Assembly: GCA_031316315.1 (NCBI GenBank)
Contig: JADBEO010000010.1
Coordinates: 47,791-111,790, forward strand
Reading direction: 5' to 3'
DNA from: Chelatococcus sambhunathii
GTDB taxonomy: Bacteria > Pseudomonadota > Alphaproteobacteria > Rhizobiales > Methylopilaceae
DNA: 64,000 nucleotides
Below, in pieces: positions 35,885 through 47,153 of this stretch. A model generated the notes under the pieces. It was not told the DNA's origin. It searched no databases and saw only the letters and a program-made list of their open reading frames with translations. The position numbers were made by a program, and so were the translations under genes. Position 1 is the first letter of the stretch, and every line of letters begins with the position of its first letter.

Positions 35885-36050
35885 GGATCCTCGTGGGGGC
35901 TGGACGGACGAATCCCGGACGGCCCGCTTAGCACGGTCGGGCGCGGGGTTTAACCGACGGGGAAGACATGAAGGTCGGTCGGGCGAGGATACATTCAAGT
36001 CTGCCGGACAAGAGCGGGCGGCGATCATGAGCGCGGAAGGCGAGCCCGAG

Positions 36051-36341
36051 CTAAAACTCCGGGTCACGGGCCTGCGCGCCGTGAAGCACGCGCAGGATCA
36101 CCACTTCGCCGGCGTCGACGCGATACAGGATCGCATGCGCGGCATGGGTATGAAGACGGGTGAGGCCGTCGACGTCGTCGATCCGCCGGCCGAGCCAAGG
36201 GAAGCCGGCAAGCAGGTCAAAGGCCGCCATCAGCCCCAGATGATTCCTGTCTGCCTGGGCCGGTCCGAAGCGCTCCACGCCGAAGACATAGATTTCGAAG
36301 AGGTCCTGGTCCGCCTTCTTGCTGAGCCTATAGCTCATCAA
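36051..36341 (-). CDS. parE: RelE/ParE family toxin
   Basis: A 96-residue toxin of the ParE fold: YRLSKKADQDLFEIYVFGV at the start and a C-terminal HAILYRVDAGEVVILRVLHG, where ParE and RelE toxins carry their conserved basic residues. It poisons gyrase or mRNA depending on subfamily; the ParD-type partner points to ParE. It overlaps the antitoxin gene by 14 bp, the normal arrangement with antitoxin first. A second ATG three bases in is equally possible. Confidence 0.87.
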   Translation of the reverse strand: MMSYRLSKKADQDLFEIYVFGVERFGPAQADRNHLGLMAAFDLLAGFPWLGRRIDDVDGLTRLHTHAAHAILYRVDAGEVVILRVLHGAQARDPEF

Positions 36342-36582
36342 CCGGCAGGCCGAGCTTGGCGCGCGCGTCGGCGCGGATGTCGGCCATGCTCCGGTCGCTT
36401 ATGCCGCTGTCGAGGGCTTCCTGGATCGCGGCCCGCATCCGAGCGATCCAGTCCTGCTTCTCCTGGTCGCGGCGGATGAGGTCGCGAACGTAGTCGCTGG
36501 CGTTCCCGTAGCGGCCCGTCTTCGTCTGATCCTCCACCCAGTCCTTCATCGGATCCGGCAAGGACACGTTCATCGTCGCCAT
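36328..36582 (-). CDS. parD: ParD-type antitoxin (ribbon-helix-helix)
   Basis: An 84-residue antitoxin with the N-terminal ribbon-helix-helix DNA-binding domain (MATMNVSLPDPMKDWV, GNASDYVRDLIRRD) and a C-terminal toxin-binding region (ISDRSMADIRADARAKLGL). It would repress its own operon and neutralise the downstream ParE. The pair separates the M42 peptidase from katG. Confidence 0.9.
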   Translation of the reverse strand: MATMNVSLPDPMKDWVEDQTKTGRYGNASDYVRDLIRRDQEKQDWIARMRAAIQEALDSGISDRSMADIRADARAKLGLPVDEL

Positions 36583-36666
36583 GGGCTCAGCCCTCCTGCC
36601 GACAGGATGACAAACTTTGCCATCGCTCGCCAGTTCGAAATCGGAGGCAGCCGCAGGCGGAATTTG

Positions 36667-36694
36667 CCGGCCGCCGCGCGAACGCGGCGGCCGG
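36667..36694 (-). terminator. Strong hairpin downstream of katG
   Basis: A perfect 12-bp GC-only stem (36667-36678 with 36683-36694, loop CGAA) 16 bases past the katG stop. Only a short AAATT follows on the katG strand, so termination would be incomplete or factor-assisted; otherwise it protects the 3' end. Confidence 0.5.
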
Positions 36695-36710
36695 GGCGTC
36701 GGTCAGCCGT

Positions 36711-39059
<2,349 letters not shown>

Positions 39060-39971
39060 ATGAAGAACGTCACGCTCAAGCAGTTCCGCTACTTCGAGGC
39101 TCTGGCGCGGCTCGGGCATTTCGGACGCGCGGCCGAGGCCTGCTCGATCTCCCAGCCGGCTTTGTCGATGCAGATCAAGGCGCTGGAGGAGGAGCTCGGA
39201 GCCGCGCTGTTCGAGCGCGACAGGCGACAGATCCGCTTGACGAGCTTCGGCGAGGAGATCGCGCTCCGGGCGCGGGACATCCTGCGCGCGCTCGACGATC
39301 TGGAGGGTTTTGCGCGCGCCTCCCGCGGCGGGCTGGTCGGGCGGTTGCGCATGGGCGTCATCCCGACGGTCGCGCCATACCTGCTCCCCGGCCTGATCGC
39401 CGAGCTGACCCGGCTTCACGACGGCCTCGACCTTCACGTGCGCGAGACGGTGACACCCAGGCTCGTTCAAGAATTGAACGAGGGACGGCTCGACGCGGCC
39501 ATCGTGGCGCTGCCCGTATCGGAGCCCTCGCTCACCGAGGCGGCCCTGTTCACCGAGAGCTTCGTTCTCGTGCGGCCCCGCTGGGACGACGGCAAGCCTG
39601 TCCCCAACCGCGACGCGCTACGCGAGATGCGGCTGCTTCTCCTCGAGGAGGGGCACTGCTTCCGGGATCAGGCGCTGTTCTTCTGCAACAAGAGCGCTCA
39701 CGCCGCGCCGCGCGATCTGCTCGACGCGAGCTCGTTATCGACGCTTGTCCAGATGGTCGAGGCCGGCCTGGGGGTTACCTTGATTCCGGAGATGGCGGTG
39801 GCGGTGGAGACGCGCTCGGCCTCGGTGTCCGTCGCGCGCTTCGGCAATCCGGAACCGTCGCGGACCATCGGCATGGTCTGGCGCAGAACAAGCCCGCTCG
39901 CCAACCAGCTGACGCAGATCTCCGAGCTGGTCCGCCGGTCCGCCGGCGCCGTTCGGCCGGCCGCAGCCTGA
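39060..39971 (+). CDS. oxyR: Hydrogen peroxide sensor OxyR (LysR family)
   Basis: A 303-residue LysR regulator. The N-terminal helix-turn-helix (FGRAAEACSISQPALSMQIK, residues 21-40) is followed by the effector domain with the two redox cysteines C200 and C209 in EEGHCFRDQALFFCN, nine residues apart exactly as in E. coli OxyR (199/208). This and the divergent katG make the identification secure. Oxidation to the disulphide switches katG on. Confidence 0.95.
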   Translation: MKNVTLKQFRYFEALARLGHFGRAAEACSISQPALSMQIKALEEELGAALFERDRRQIRLTSFGEEIALRARDILRALDDLEGFARASRGGLVGRLRMGVIPTVAPYLLPGLIAELTRLHDGLDLHVRETVTPRLVQELNEGRLDAAIVALPVSEPSLTEAALFTESFVLVRPRWDDGKPVPNRDALREMRLLLLEEGHCFRDQALFFCNKSAHAAPRDLLDASSLSTLVQMVEAGLGVTLIPEMAVAVETRSASVSVARFGNPEPSRTIGMVWRRTSPLANQLTQISELVRRSAGAVRPAAA

Positions 39972-39990
39972 CGATCCTGGGCGACGGGCC

Positions 39991-40209
39991 TCAGCCCGAC
40001 CTGGGCCGCCGTGGCCGCGACCGTCGCGGCGTCGTCTTTTTGTCAGGGTCGTGCGACGCCGGCGGGAACCAGAACTCCGCCGCCTGCCGGGCGGCCTCCT
40101 TCATCATGGCGTTTTGAGCTCGCCTTGTCTCGGCCGCCATGATGCCGCGCGCCGCGCTCGACCAGGCGTTGACGCCGCTGAGCCACATGCTGAGCCAGGG
40201 ATTCTTCAT
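39991..40209 (-). CDS. Small hypothetical protein after the NAGGN synthetase
   Basis: A 72-residue protein starting MKNPWLSMWLSGVNAW and ending in a strongly basic tail ([14 protein letters not shown]). The ATG at 40209 is six bases past the stop of the synthetase gene, so the two are cotranscribed. The first 45 residues look like a helical, aromatic-rich segment reminiscent of small phasin-like proteins. Not recognised further; whether it takes part in osmolyte synthesis is unknown. Confidence 0.55.
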   Translation of the reverse strand: MKNPWLSMWLSGVNAWSSAARGIMAAETRRAQNAMMKEAARQAAEFWFPPASHDPDKKTTPRRSRPRRPRSG

Positions 40210-40214
40210 CGCCC

Positions 40215-41948
40215 TCAGCCCAGCCCCACCCGCCGGACGGCCGCCGGCATCGACAGCGGGAACAGCAGATCGATGAATCGCTCGGCCGTCGGTTGCGGCT
40301 CGTGATTGGCGAGGCCCGGCCGCTCGTTGCATTCGATGAAAGCGTATTCCGGCTGGCGGGGCGACTTCACCATCAAGTCGACCCCGCAGACCGGGATGTC
40401 GATCGCCCGCGCGCACTTCACGGCCGCCTCGACCAGGGCATGATGCACCTCTCCCGTCACGTCGTGGATGGTGCCGCCGGTGTGCAGGTTCGCGGTCTTG
40501 CGAACCTGAACAACCGCGTTCTCCGGCGGAACATCGTCCATCGCGTAGCCCGCCTTTCGGACGCAGCGCTCGGTCTGGGCGTCGATGGGGATCGAGCTTT
40601 CGCCGCCGGTGGCGGCCTCCCGGCGCCTCGACTGCTTCTCGATCAGCTCGCGGACCGTGGACTTCCCGTCGCCTATCACCTGAGCCGGGCGACGGATCGC
40701 TGCCGCCACCAGCTTGAAGTCGATCACGATCAGGCGCAGATCCTCGCCCTCGACCATCTGCTCGACCACGACACGGTCGCAGAAGGCCTTGGCGTGCTCA
40801 ATCGCCGCCTCGACGTCGTCGATCGCATCAAGCCCGACGGTGATGCCGCGCCCCTGCTCGCCGCGCGCCGGCTTCACCACTACCTGGCCGTGCTTCGCCA
40901 GGAACTCCTCCAGCCCCTTCCGGTCGCCGGCCTCGATCTGTTCTGGGGTCACGACGCCGGCCTTCGCGACGGCCCGGCGCGTGACCGCCTTGTCGTCGCA
41001 GATCGACATGGCGACGCCGGTGGTGAGTTCGCTCAGCGACTCCCTGCACAGGATCGAGCGGCCGCCATGGGTCAGCCGGAAGAAGCCACCTTCGGCGTCG
41101 GTGACCTCGACGCCGATGCCACGACGGCGCGCCTCGTCGACGATGATCTTGGCATAAGGGTTCAAGCCCTCGACGCCTGGCTCGCCGACAAACAGGCGCT
41201 CGTTGATGTAGTTGCGGCGCTTGACCGAGAATGTGTAGCGCCGCTCGAAACCGAGCTTCTCGTATAGCCCGATCGCCAGATCGTTGTCGTGCATGACGCT
41301 GAGGTCCATGAAGAGCGCGCCGCGCTCTTTGAACAGCTCGGCCAGCCGCCGGACCAGGGTCTCGCCGACGCCCGGATGGCGCGACTGCGGGTCGACCGCC
41401 AGGCACCAGAGCGAGGACCCCTTTTCCGGATCGTTGAACGCCAGCACGTGATCCACGCCCGTGACCACGCCGATGATCTCATGGGTGCGGACATCCTCAG
41501 CGACGAGATGCACGAGCGTTTCGTCGTCGCGGTGGCGTTCGTAGAAGTCCGGCCGGGCCGAAATCATGTGGCGGGACGAATAGATCCGGCTGATCGACTC
41601 AATGTCGTGCGCGTTCGACAGACGGCGCACGTGGAAGGCGCGGTGGCCTCGCTTCGACGGCTCGTACCCGACGAGATCGAGCCGGAACATGTGGCTCGGG
41701 TCCAGGAACAGCTCCAGCGGCGCCTGGGCGATCAGGACGTGGGGATCGTTCACGTAGCAGGCGATGTCGCGCTGGTCCGGGCCCTCTTCGCGGAGCGCTT
41801 CCGCGAGCGCCTTGGGGTCGGTGAAGGTCTGGGCGAACAGCAGCCGGCCCCAGCCGCAATCGACGGCGCAGTCCTGCGCCATGATATCCCCCGCCGGCGC
41901 TGGAGCGACGGCGGGCTTTTCGGGCTCACGGGGCGCGGCGGCGGTCAT
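40215..41948 (-). CDS. ngg: N-acetylglutaminylglutamine synthetase (GNAT plus ATP-grasp)
   Basis: A 577-residue fusion. Residues about 95-250 form a GNAT acetyltransferase (WCLAVDPQSRHPGVGETLV for acetyl-CoA binding); residues about 270-570 form an ATP-grasp ligase (VVVKPARGEQGRGITVG, ECNERPGLANHEPQP). It acetylates glutamine and couples a second glutamine, making the dipeptide precursor of the osmoprotectant NAGGN known from Sinorhizobium and Pseudomonas. It is 41 bp downstream of asnO in the same direction. Expression is likely osmotically controlled, though no operator is visible. Confidence 0.9.
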   Translation of the reverse strand: MTAAAPREPEKPAVAPAPAGDIMAQDCAVDCGWGRLLFAQTFTDPKALAEALREEGPDQRDIACYVNDPHVLIAQAPLELFLDPSHMFRLDLVGYEPSKRGHRAFHVRRLSNAHDIESISRIYSSRHMISARPDFYERHRDDETLVHLVAEDVRTHEIIGVVTGVDHVLAFNDPEKGSSLWCLAVDPQSRHPGVGETLVRRLAELFKERGALFMDLSVMHDNDLAIGLYEKLGFERRYTFSVKRRNYINERLFVGEPGVEGLNPYAKIIVDEARRRGIGVEVTDAEGGFFRLTHGGRSILCRESLSELTTGVAMSICDDKAVTRRAVAKAGVVTPEQIEAGDRKGLEEFLAKHGQVVVKPARGEQGRGITVGLDAIDDVEAAIEHAKAFCDRVVVEQMVEGEDLRLIVIDFKLVAAAIRRPAQVIGDGKSTVRELIEKQSRRREAATGGESSIPIDAQTERCVRKAGYAMDDVPPENAVVQVRKTANLHTGGTIHDVTGEVHHALVEAAVKCARAIDIPVCGVDLMVKSPRQPEYAFIECNERPGLANHEPQPTAERFIDLLFPLSMPAAVRRVGLG

Positions 41949-41989
41949 AGGCGTACTCTTTCAGTTTCACTTTGGCGATTTCGCGAGGG

Positions 41990-43762
41990 TCAGACGCCGT
42001 GCGTCTGCAGCCACACCTCCAGCAACGCGCACTGCCATAGCTCCGATCCCTTGAGCGGCGTGATGTGCGCCTTGGGATCGGCGAACAGCGTCTCAAGATA
42101 GTCGGGCCGGAACAGGCCGCGCTCACGCGCCGCCTGCGAGCCGAGGGCGTCGCGCACCATGTCAAGCGTCTTACCCTCGAGATATTTGAGGCCCGGCACC
42201 GGGAAGTAGCCTTTCGGGCGATCGACGACCTCCTTCGGGACGATCTGGCGCGCGAGGTCCTTCAGCACGCCCTTGCCGTTGTCGGCGAGCTTGTGCTCGC
42301 CGGGAATGCGCGCCGCGAGCTCCACGAGCTCGTGGTCGAGGAACGGCACGCGGGCCTCGAGCGAATGCGCCATGGTCATGTTGTCGACCCGCTTCACCGG
42401 ATCGTCGACCAGCATCACGGTCGAATCGAGCCGCAGCGCCTTGTCGACCGCGTCGTCCGCGCCGGGCTTGGCGAAGTTTTCCTCGACGAACGCGCGGGCG
42501 TCGTCGGCGCCGGCATAAGCCTCAGTGACGTGGGAGAGATAGGTCTTGTGGTCGCGGTCGAAGAAGGCCTTAGCGTAGGCGCCGACCGGATCGTTCGACT
42601 CGGCGACCTTCGGATACCAATGATAGCCCGCGAAGATTTCGTCGGCGCCCTGGCCCGACTGCACGACCGTCACGTATTTCCGGACCTCTTCCGAGAGCAG
42701 GTAGAAGGCCACGCAGTCGTGGCTGACCATCGGCTCGGACATGGCCTGGATCGCGCCCGGCAGCGCGTCGAGCATCCGCCCTTCCTCGATCGAGATCTTG
42801 TGGTGCTCGGTCCCGAACTTGCTCGCGATGATGTCGGAATATTTGAACTCGTCGCCTTCTTCGCCGCCTCGGCTCTCGAAGCCGATGGAGAAGGTCTCGA
42901 TGTGCTCGTGACCGAGTTCGGCGAGAAGAGCGACCACGACGCTGGAGTCGACGCCGCCCGACAGCAGCACGCCGACAGGCACGTCCGCGATCATGCGGCG
43001 CTTCACGGCGGTGCGCAGGCTGTCGTGCACCTCGGCGCGCCAGTCCTCGAAGGTCTTTGCGACGTCCGAAGAGGAGCGCTCGTAGGAGACGGTCCAGTAA
43101 ACCTCCTCCTTGGTGCGACCGTCCGGCTCGTAGATGCGAAGCGTGGCGGGCGGCAGCTTCCTGATCCCCGACAGGATCGTGCGCGGCGCCGGCACCACCG
43201 AATGGAACGACATATAGGCGTTGAGGGAGACCGGATCGATCGACGTGTCGACGTCGCCGGCGGCGAGCAGGCCAGGCAGCGTCGAGCAGAAGCGGAGGCG
43301 CCCGGCGGTCTCGGCGACGTAAAGCGGCTTGATGCCGAGCCGGTCGCGGATGAGGATCACGCGGCCGGTGTCGCGCTCGTGGATCGCGATGGCGAACATG
43401 CCGAACAGCTTCTTCGGCAGCTCCGTCCCCCACGCCGCCCAGCCCTTGACGATCACCTCGGTGTCGCCGTCGGAGAAGAAGCGGTAGCCCTTGGTCTCGA
43501 GCTCGGCGCGCAGCTCCTTGTGGTTGTAGATGCAGCCGTTGAAGACGATCGTAAGGCCCAGCGCCGGGTCGACCATCGGCTGCTCGGCCTTCTCGGACAG
43601 ATCGATGATCTTCAGCCTGCGGTGGCCGAAGGCGACGCGCCCGCGCGAGACGACGCCGTCGCCGTCCGGTCCGCGCGGCGTCATGCAGCCCGACATCGTC
43701 GCCACCGCCTCCACCGAGGCCGGCCGGCCGTCAAAGGTCGCTTCGCCGCAGATGCCGCACAT
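41990..43762 (-). CDS. asnO: N-acetylglutaminylglutamine amidotransferase (asparagine synthetase-like)
   Basis: A 590-residue class II glutamine amidotransferase. The N-terminal nucleophile is C2 in MCGICGEAT, followed by RGPDGDG, and the synthetase half has the pyrophosphate loop LLSGGVDSSVVVALL near residue 265. It amidates N-acetylglutaminylglutamine to NAGGN. The partner ngg immediately downstream distinguishes it from ordinary AsnB. It is the first gene of the operon; 190 bp separate it from the next gene upstream, with no clear promoter motif. Confidence 0.9.
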   Translation of the reverse strand: MCGICGEATFDGRPASVEAVATMSGCMTPRGPDGDGVVSRGRVAFGHRRLKIIDLSEKAEQPMVDPALGLTIVFNGCIYNHKELRAELETKGYRFFSDGDTEVIVKGWAAWGTELPKKLFGMFAIAIHERDTGRVILIRDRLGIKPLYVAETAGRLRFCSTLPGLLAAGDVDTSIDPVSLNAYMSFHSVVPAPRTILSGIRKLPPATLRIYEPDGRTKEEVYWTVSYERSSSDVAKTFEDWRAEVHDSLRTAVKRRMIADVPVGVLLSGGVDSSVVVALLAELGHEHIETFSIGFESRGGEEGDEFKYSDIIASKFGTEHHKISIEEGRMLDALPGAIQAMSEPMVSHDCVAFYLLSEEVRKYVTVVQSGQGADEIFAGYHWYPKVAESNDPVGAYAKAFFDRDHKTYLSHVTEAYAGADDARAFVEENFAKPGADDAVDKALRLDSTVMLVDDPVKRVDNMTMAHSLEARVPFLDHELVELAARIPGEHKLADNGKGVLKDLARQIVPKEVVDRPKGYFPVPGLKYLEGKTLDMVRDALGSQAARERGLFRPDYLETLFADPKAHITPLKGSELWQCALLEVWLQTHGV

Positions 43763-43953
43763 AAATCCCGTCGCCTGTTGTGGTTGTGCAGTGCGACATA
43801 TGGCGGGATTTGCGGAAATCGAGTCTCTGGCGCCAGAAGCACGCCCAAATCAGAGGCGCCGCCGCTCAGCGCCGCCGTCGGTCATCTGAACGAGCCGTTG
43901 GGGAAACAGGCCCAGACGCTCATCGGATCGTAAGCCGCCCGACCGCGGGCCGA

Positions 43954-44973
43954 TCAGGCCTTCGCGGTCGTGAGCACGATCTTGCCCATATGCGTGCTCT
44001 CCTCCATCAGCCGATGCGCCTCCGCCGCCTTTTCGAGCGGGAAGGTCGCGTGCACGATGGGCTTGGCCTTGCCGGCCTCGATCAGCGGCAGGACCTCGCG
44101 CCTCAGAGCCTCGGCGATCTTCGCCTTCGTGGCCGTCGGCCGCGCCCGCAGGGTCGATCCGGTGACCGTGAGGCGCTTCAGCATGATCGGGGTGAGGTCG
44201 ATCTCGACCTTCGGCCCCTTCATGAAGGCGATCTGCACCAAAGTCCCCTCGGGCGCGAGCGACTTGATGTTTTTGTTCGTGTAGTCGCCGCCGACCATGT
44301 CGAGGATGACGTTGACGCCCTTGCCGCCGGTCTCCTCCTTCAGCACCGCCTGGAAGTCCTCCGTACGGTAGTCGATGCCGCGCTTGGCGCCGAGCTTCTG
44401 GCAAAAGGCCACCTTCTCCGGCCCGCCGGCGGTGGCGTAGACGGTCGCGCCGCGCGCCGCCGCGAGCTGGATCGCGGTCGTGCCGATACCGGACGTGCCG
44501 CCGTGGACGAGGAAGGACTGGCCCTCCTTCAGCCCGGCCCGCTCGAAGACGTTGCTCCAGACCGTGAAGAAGGTCTCGGGGAGCGCCGCCGCCTCGACAA
44601 GCGTCAGGCCCTTGGGCACCGGCAGGCAGACCGCCGCGGGCGCGACAGCGTATTCGGCGTAGCCGCCGCCGGTCAGCAGCGCGCAGACCTCGTCGCCGAC
44701 CACGAGGCCCTTCACGCCCTCGCCGAGCGCCGCGATGCGGCCCGCGACCTCGAGGCCAAGGATCTCGGACGCGCCCGGGGGCGGAGGGTACATGCCCTTG
44801 CGCTGCATGACGTCCGGCCGATTCACCCCGGCCGCCGCCACCTCGATGAGCACCTCGCCTTCGCCCGGCACGGGAAGCGCCCCCTTCGCCGCGACCAGCA
44901 CCTCCGGCCCGCCGGCGCCGTCGGCGCGGATAAAGGTCATGTCGGCGGGCAGGTCGGCCATGTCGATATCCAT
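43954..44973 (-). CDS. NAD(P)H-quinone oxidoreductase, PIG3-type
   Basis: A 339-residue zinc-independent medium-chain reductase. GVNRPDVMQRKGMYPPPPGA is the family N-terminal signature of the PIG3/QOR branch, and LVHGGTSGIGTTAIQLAAARG (about 150-170) the NADPH-binding Rossmann motif; no zinc-binding cysteines. Such enzymes reduce quinones. An internal ATG at 44961 (MADLPADMTFI) is an alternative start. It lies downstream of an SDR gene in the same direction across about 100 bp. Confidence 0.9.
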   Translation of the reverse strand: MDIDMADLPADMTFIRADGAGGPEVLVAAKGALPVPGEGEVLIEVAAAGVNRPDVMQRKGMYPPPPGASEILGLEVAGRIAALGEGVKGLVVGDEVCALLTGGGYAEYAVAPAAVCLPVPKGLTLVEAAALPETFFTVWSNVFERAGLKEGQSFLVHGGTSGIGTTAIQLAAARGATVYATAGGPEKVAFCQKLGAKRGIDYRTEDFQAVLKEETGGKGVNVILDMVGGDYTNKNIKSLAPEGTLVQIAFMKGPKVEIDLTPIMLKRLTVTGSTLRARPTATKAKIAEALRREVLPLIEAGKAKPIVHATFPLEKAAEAHRLMEESTHMGKIVLTTAKA

Positions 44974-45075
44974 GCGGGAAAAGGACGGCGTGAACGAGGG
45001 CGCGGCGCGGGCGCCGCTCCCCCCAACTAGCGGCAGCGGGCGCGCCGCGCAAAGGGCGGCGGCGCCCGGGTCCTG

Positions 45076-45867
45076 TCAGATCGTGTTGATGACGCCGCCG
45101 TCGACGCGCAGCGCCGCGCCGGTGGTGGCGGAGGCTTCCTTCGAGCAGACGTAGACCACCATGTTGGCGACCTCCTCCACGCTCGCGGCGCGCTGGATGA
45201 TCGAGCTCGAGCGGTGCTCCTTGACGAAATCGGCCGCGACCTCCTCGAGCGGCCTGCCCGACTTCGCGACCTCGTCCTTGAGCATCTCTGCGACCCCTTC
45301 GGACAGCGTCGGCCCCGGCAGCACCGAATTCACCGTGACGCCCGTGCCGGCGAGCCGCCTGGCGAGCCCTCGGGCGACCGCGAGCTGCGCGGTCTTGGTC
45401 ATGCCGTAATGGACCATCTCGACGGGGATGTTGAGGCCGCTCTCGGAGGAGATGAACACCACGCGGCCCCAGCCGCGCTCCGCCATGCCCTGCGCATAGG
45501 CGCGCGACAGCCGTACGCCGGACATCACGTTCACTTCGAAGAAGCGGGACCACTCTTCGTCCGGGACCTCGAAGAAGTCCTGCGGATTGAAGATCCCGAC
45601 ATTGTTCACGAGGATGTCGCAGGCCGGGAGCGCGGCGACGAAGGCCGCGACACCGTCGGCGGTGCCGAGATCGGCCGCGAGGCCCTTGACCTCCGCGCCC
45701 GGCGCCTCCTGCTTGAGGCCGGCGACCGCAGCGTCGACCTTGTCCTGCTTGCGGCCGTTGACGACGACGGTCGCGCCGGCTCGGGCGAGCCCGAGCGCGA
45801 TCGCCCGGCCGATGCCTTCGGTCGAGCCGGTCACCACGGCGGTCTTGCCGGTCAGATCGATTTTCAT
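45076..45867 (-). CDS. Short-chain dehydrogenase/reductase (SDR)
   Basis: A 263-residue classical SDR. VTGSTEGIGRAIALGLARAG is the cofactor loop, ILVNNVGIF the structural NNxG motif, and S143/Y156/K160-type catalytic residues are in FISSESGLNIPVEMVHYGMT followed by K. The C-terminal VYVCSKEASATTGAALRVDGG is typical. Substrate unknown. Its start lies directly behind a perfect palindrome (45874-45913) that would enclose the ribosome-binding site, so expression may be controlled there. Confidence 0.9.
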   Translation of the reverse strand: MKIDLTGKTAVVTGSTEGIGRAIALGLARAGATVVVNGRKQDKVDAAVAGLKQEAPGAEVKGLAADLGTADGVAAFVAALPACDILVNNVGIFNPQDFFEVPDEEWSRFFEVNVMSGVRLSRAYAQGMAERGWGRVVFISSESGLNIPVEMVHYGMTKTAQLAVARGLARRLAGTGVTVNSVLPGPTLSEGVAEMLKDEVAKSGRPLEEVAADFVKEHRSSSIIQRAASVEEVANMVVYVCSKEASATTGAALRVDGGVINTI

Positions 45868-45873
45868 GGAAAA

Positions 45874-45913
45874 GCCCCCTCTTCGTCGCTGATCAGCGAC
45901 GAAGATCGGGGGC
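45874..45913. promoter_or_regulatory. Perfect 24-bp palindrome covering the SDR ribosome-binding region
   Basis: Positions 45881-45904 are a perfect palindrome centred on TGATCA, and the outer arms GCCCCC (45874-45879) and GGGGGC (45908-45913) also pair. On the minus strand, the purine-rich AGGGGG that would act as Shine-Dalgarno for the SDR start at 45867 lies in the last arm. It may be a repressor operator or an RNA hairpin hiding the ribosome-binding site. Confidence 0.6.
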
Positions 45914-45972
45914 CTGACGAAAAATTCCAGCGGGCTGGCGTTTGCGTCGGCGCACGCCCAAGCTTTTGCGCG

Positions 45973-46350
45973 TCAGGCCGCCTCCGCCTCCTCCAGCGCC
46001 CGCACCTCGGCGTCGGTGAAGATGCGCGAGCGGATGTGGAAGCGGACCTCGCGGCCGTTCTCGAGGCTGAACATGCCGCCCCGCCCGGGCACCACGTCGA
46101 GGGTCAGCGCCGTGTGCTTCCAGTACTCAAACTGGGACGGGCTCATGTAGAACGGCACGCCGCCGACCTCGCCGAGCTTCACGTCGGAGTCGGAGATCAT
46201 GTAGTCCGACGCGCCGTAGCACATCGGCGAGGAGCCGTCGCAGCAGCCGCCGGACTGGTGGAACAGGATCTCTCCGTGCTCGTCCTGAAGCGTCCTGATG
46301 AGGTCGAGCGCCTTGTCGGTGGCGACGACGCGAAGCGGTTTGTCGGACAT
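45973..46350 (-). CDS. DUF779 family protein
   Basis: A 125-residue cytoplasmic protein with the family's cysteine-rich core HQSGGCCDGSSPMCY (about 31-45) and the FHIRSRIFTDAEVRALEEA end. In many proteobacteria DUF779 genes sit beside aldehyde dehydrogenases; none is in this window. The three clustered cysteines suggest metal binding, which is inference. It starts at 46350 and is divergent from the VOC gene. Confidence 0.85.
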   Translation of the reverse strand: MSDKPLRVVATDKALDLIRTLQDEHGEILFHQSGGCCDGSSPMCYGASDYMISDSDVKLGEVGGVPFYMSPSQFEYWKHTALTLDVVPGRGGMFSLENGREVRFHIRSRIFTDAEVRALEEAEAA

Positions 46351-46600
46351 GCGGCATCCTCCCGTCCCGCTAGATAGGACGCCAGCGCCGGTCTGCGAAG
46401 TCCATCGCGCTTTCGGCCAATCCGGCCTTGGACGCCGGACGCGCCTCGCATAGACTCGCGGCGTCTGAAAAGGCGGACCGGTTTGGTTAGCCCGGTCGCT
46501 CCCGTTCCGGGAGTTCTGGCTGGCGCGCGACAGCGCTCAAGTCCCGAGGCGAGATCCCGCACGCATCCGGCGGCGGGGCTTCGAGAGGACTTGCGAGACC

Positions 46601-47050
46601 ATGCACAACCAAGATCCGCAAAACCAGACTTCGCAGCAGCAGATGTCGGTGGTCACGCTCGGCGTGGCCGACCTCACGCGATCCAAGCGCTTCTATGTCG
46701 ACGGGTTCGGCTGGCGGCCGGTCTTCGAAAACGAGGAGATCGTCTTCTACCAGATGAATGGCTTCGTTTTCGGAACCTGGCTGAAGGACCGGCTCGCGGC
46801 GGATTCGCGGCGCGAGGCGGGCGGCAGCGCCGGCTTTTCGCTCGGCCACAACGTCGCGACCGAGCAGGCCGTGGATACGATCCTCGCCCGGCTGGCGAGC
46901 CACGGCGGACGCCTTCTGCGCGCCGCCGACGCCCCGCCGCATGGCGGGCGCCGTGGCTATGTCGCCGACCCGGACGGGCACGCCTGGGAGATCGCATGGA
47001 ATCCCGCCTTCCCGATCAGCCCGGAAGGCTACGTGACCTTCGGCCTCTAG
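46601..47050 (+). CDS. VOC superfamily (glyoxalase/bleomycin-resistance) protein
   Basis: A 149-residue protein with two beta-alpha-beta-beta-beta modules of the vicinal oxygen chelate fold: SVVTLGVADLTRSKRFYVDG with FENEEIVFYQMNGFVFGTW, and FSLGHNVATEQAVDTILARL with YVADPDGHAWEIAWNP. Substrate unknown; it may be a dioxygenase or resistance protein. An internal ATG at 46643 (MSVVTLG) would omit a glutamine-rich leader. GAGAGGA precedes the chosen start. Confidence 0.85.
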   Translation: MHNQDPQNQTSQQQMSVVTLGVADLTRSKRFYVDGFGWRPVFENEEIVFYQMNGFVFGTWLKDRLAADSRREAGGSAGFSLGHNVATEQAVDTILARLASHGGRLLRAADAPPHGGRRGYVADPDGHAWEIAWNPAFPISPEGYVTFGL

Positions 47051-47070
47051 CGATCAGAACCAACCTGCGC

Positions 47071-47146
47071 CGTCATCGCCGGGCGTGACCCGGCGATCCA
47101 TCGAAAGGTCATCGGATGGATGCCCGGATCAAGTCCGGGCATGACG
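47071..47146. repeat. Palindromic intergenic repeat (short form of the 22249 element)
   Basis: The left arm CGCCGGGCGTGACCCGGCG and the right arm GCCCGGATCAAGTCCGGGC each form a hairpin; the ends match the two ends of 22249-22391 in inverted orientation. It lies between the VOC gene and the convergent dsbB gene, typical of REP-like elements. Confidence 0.75.
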
Positions 47147-47153
47147 ACAGCGC

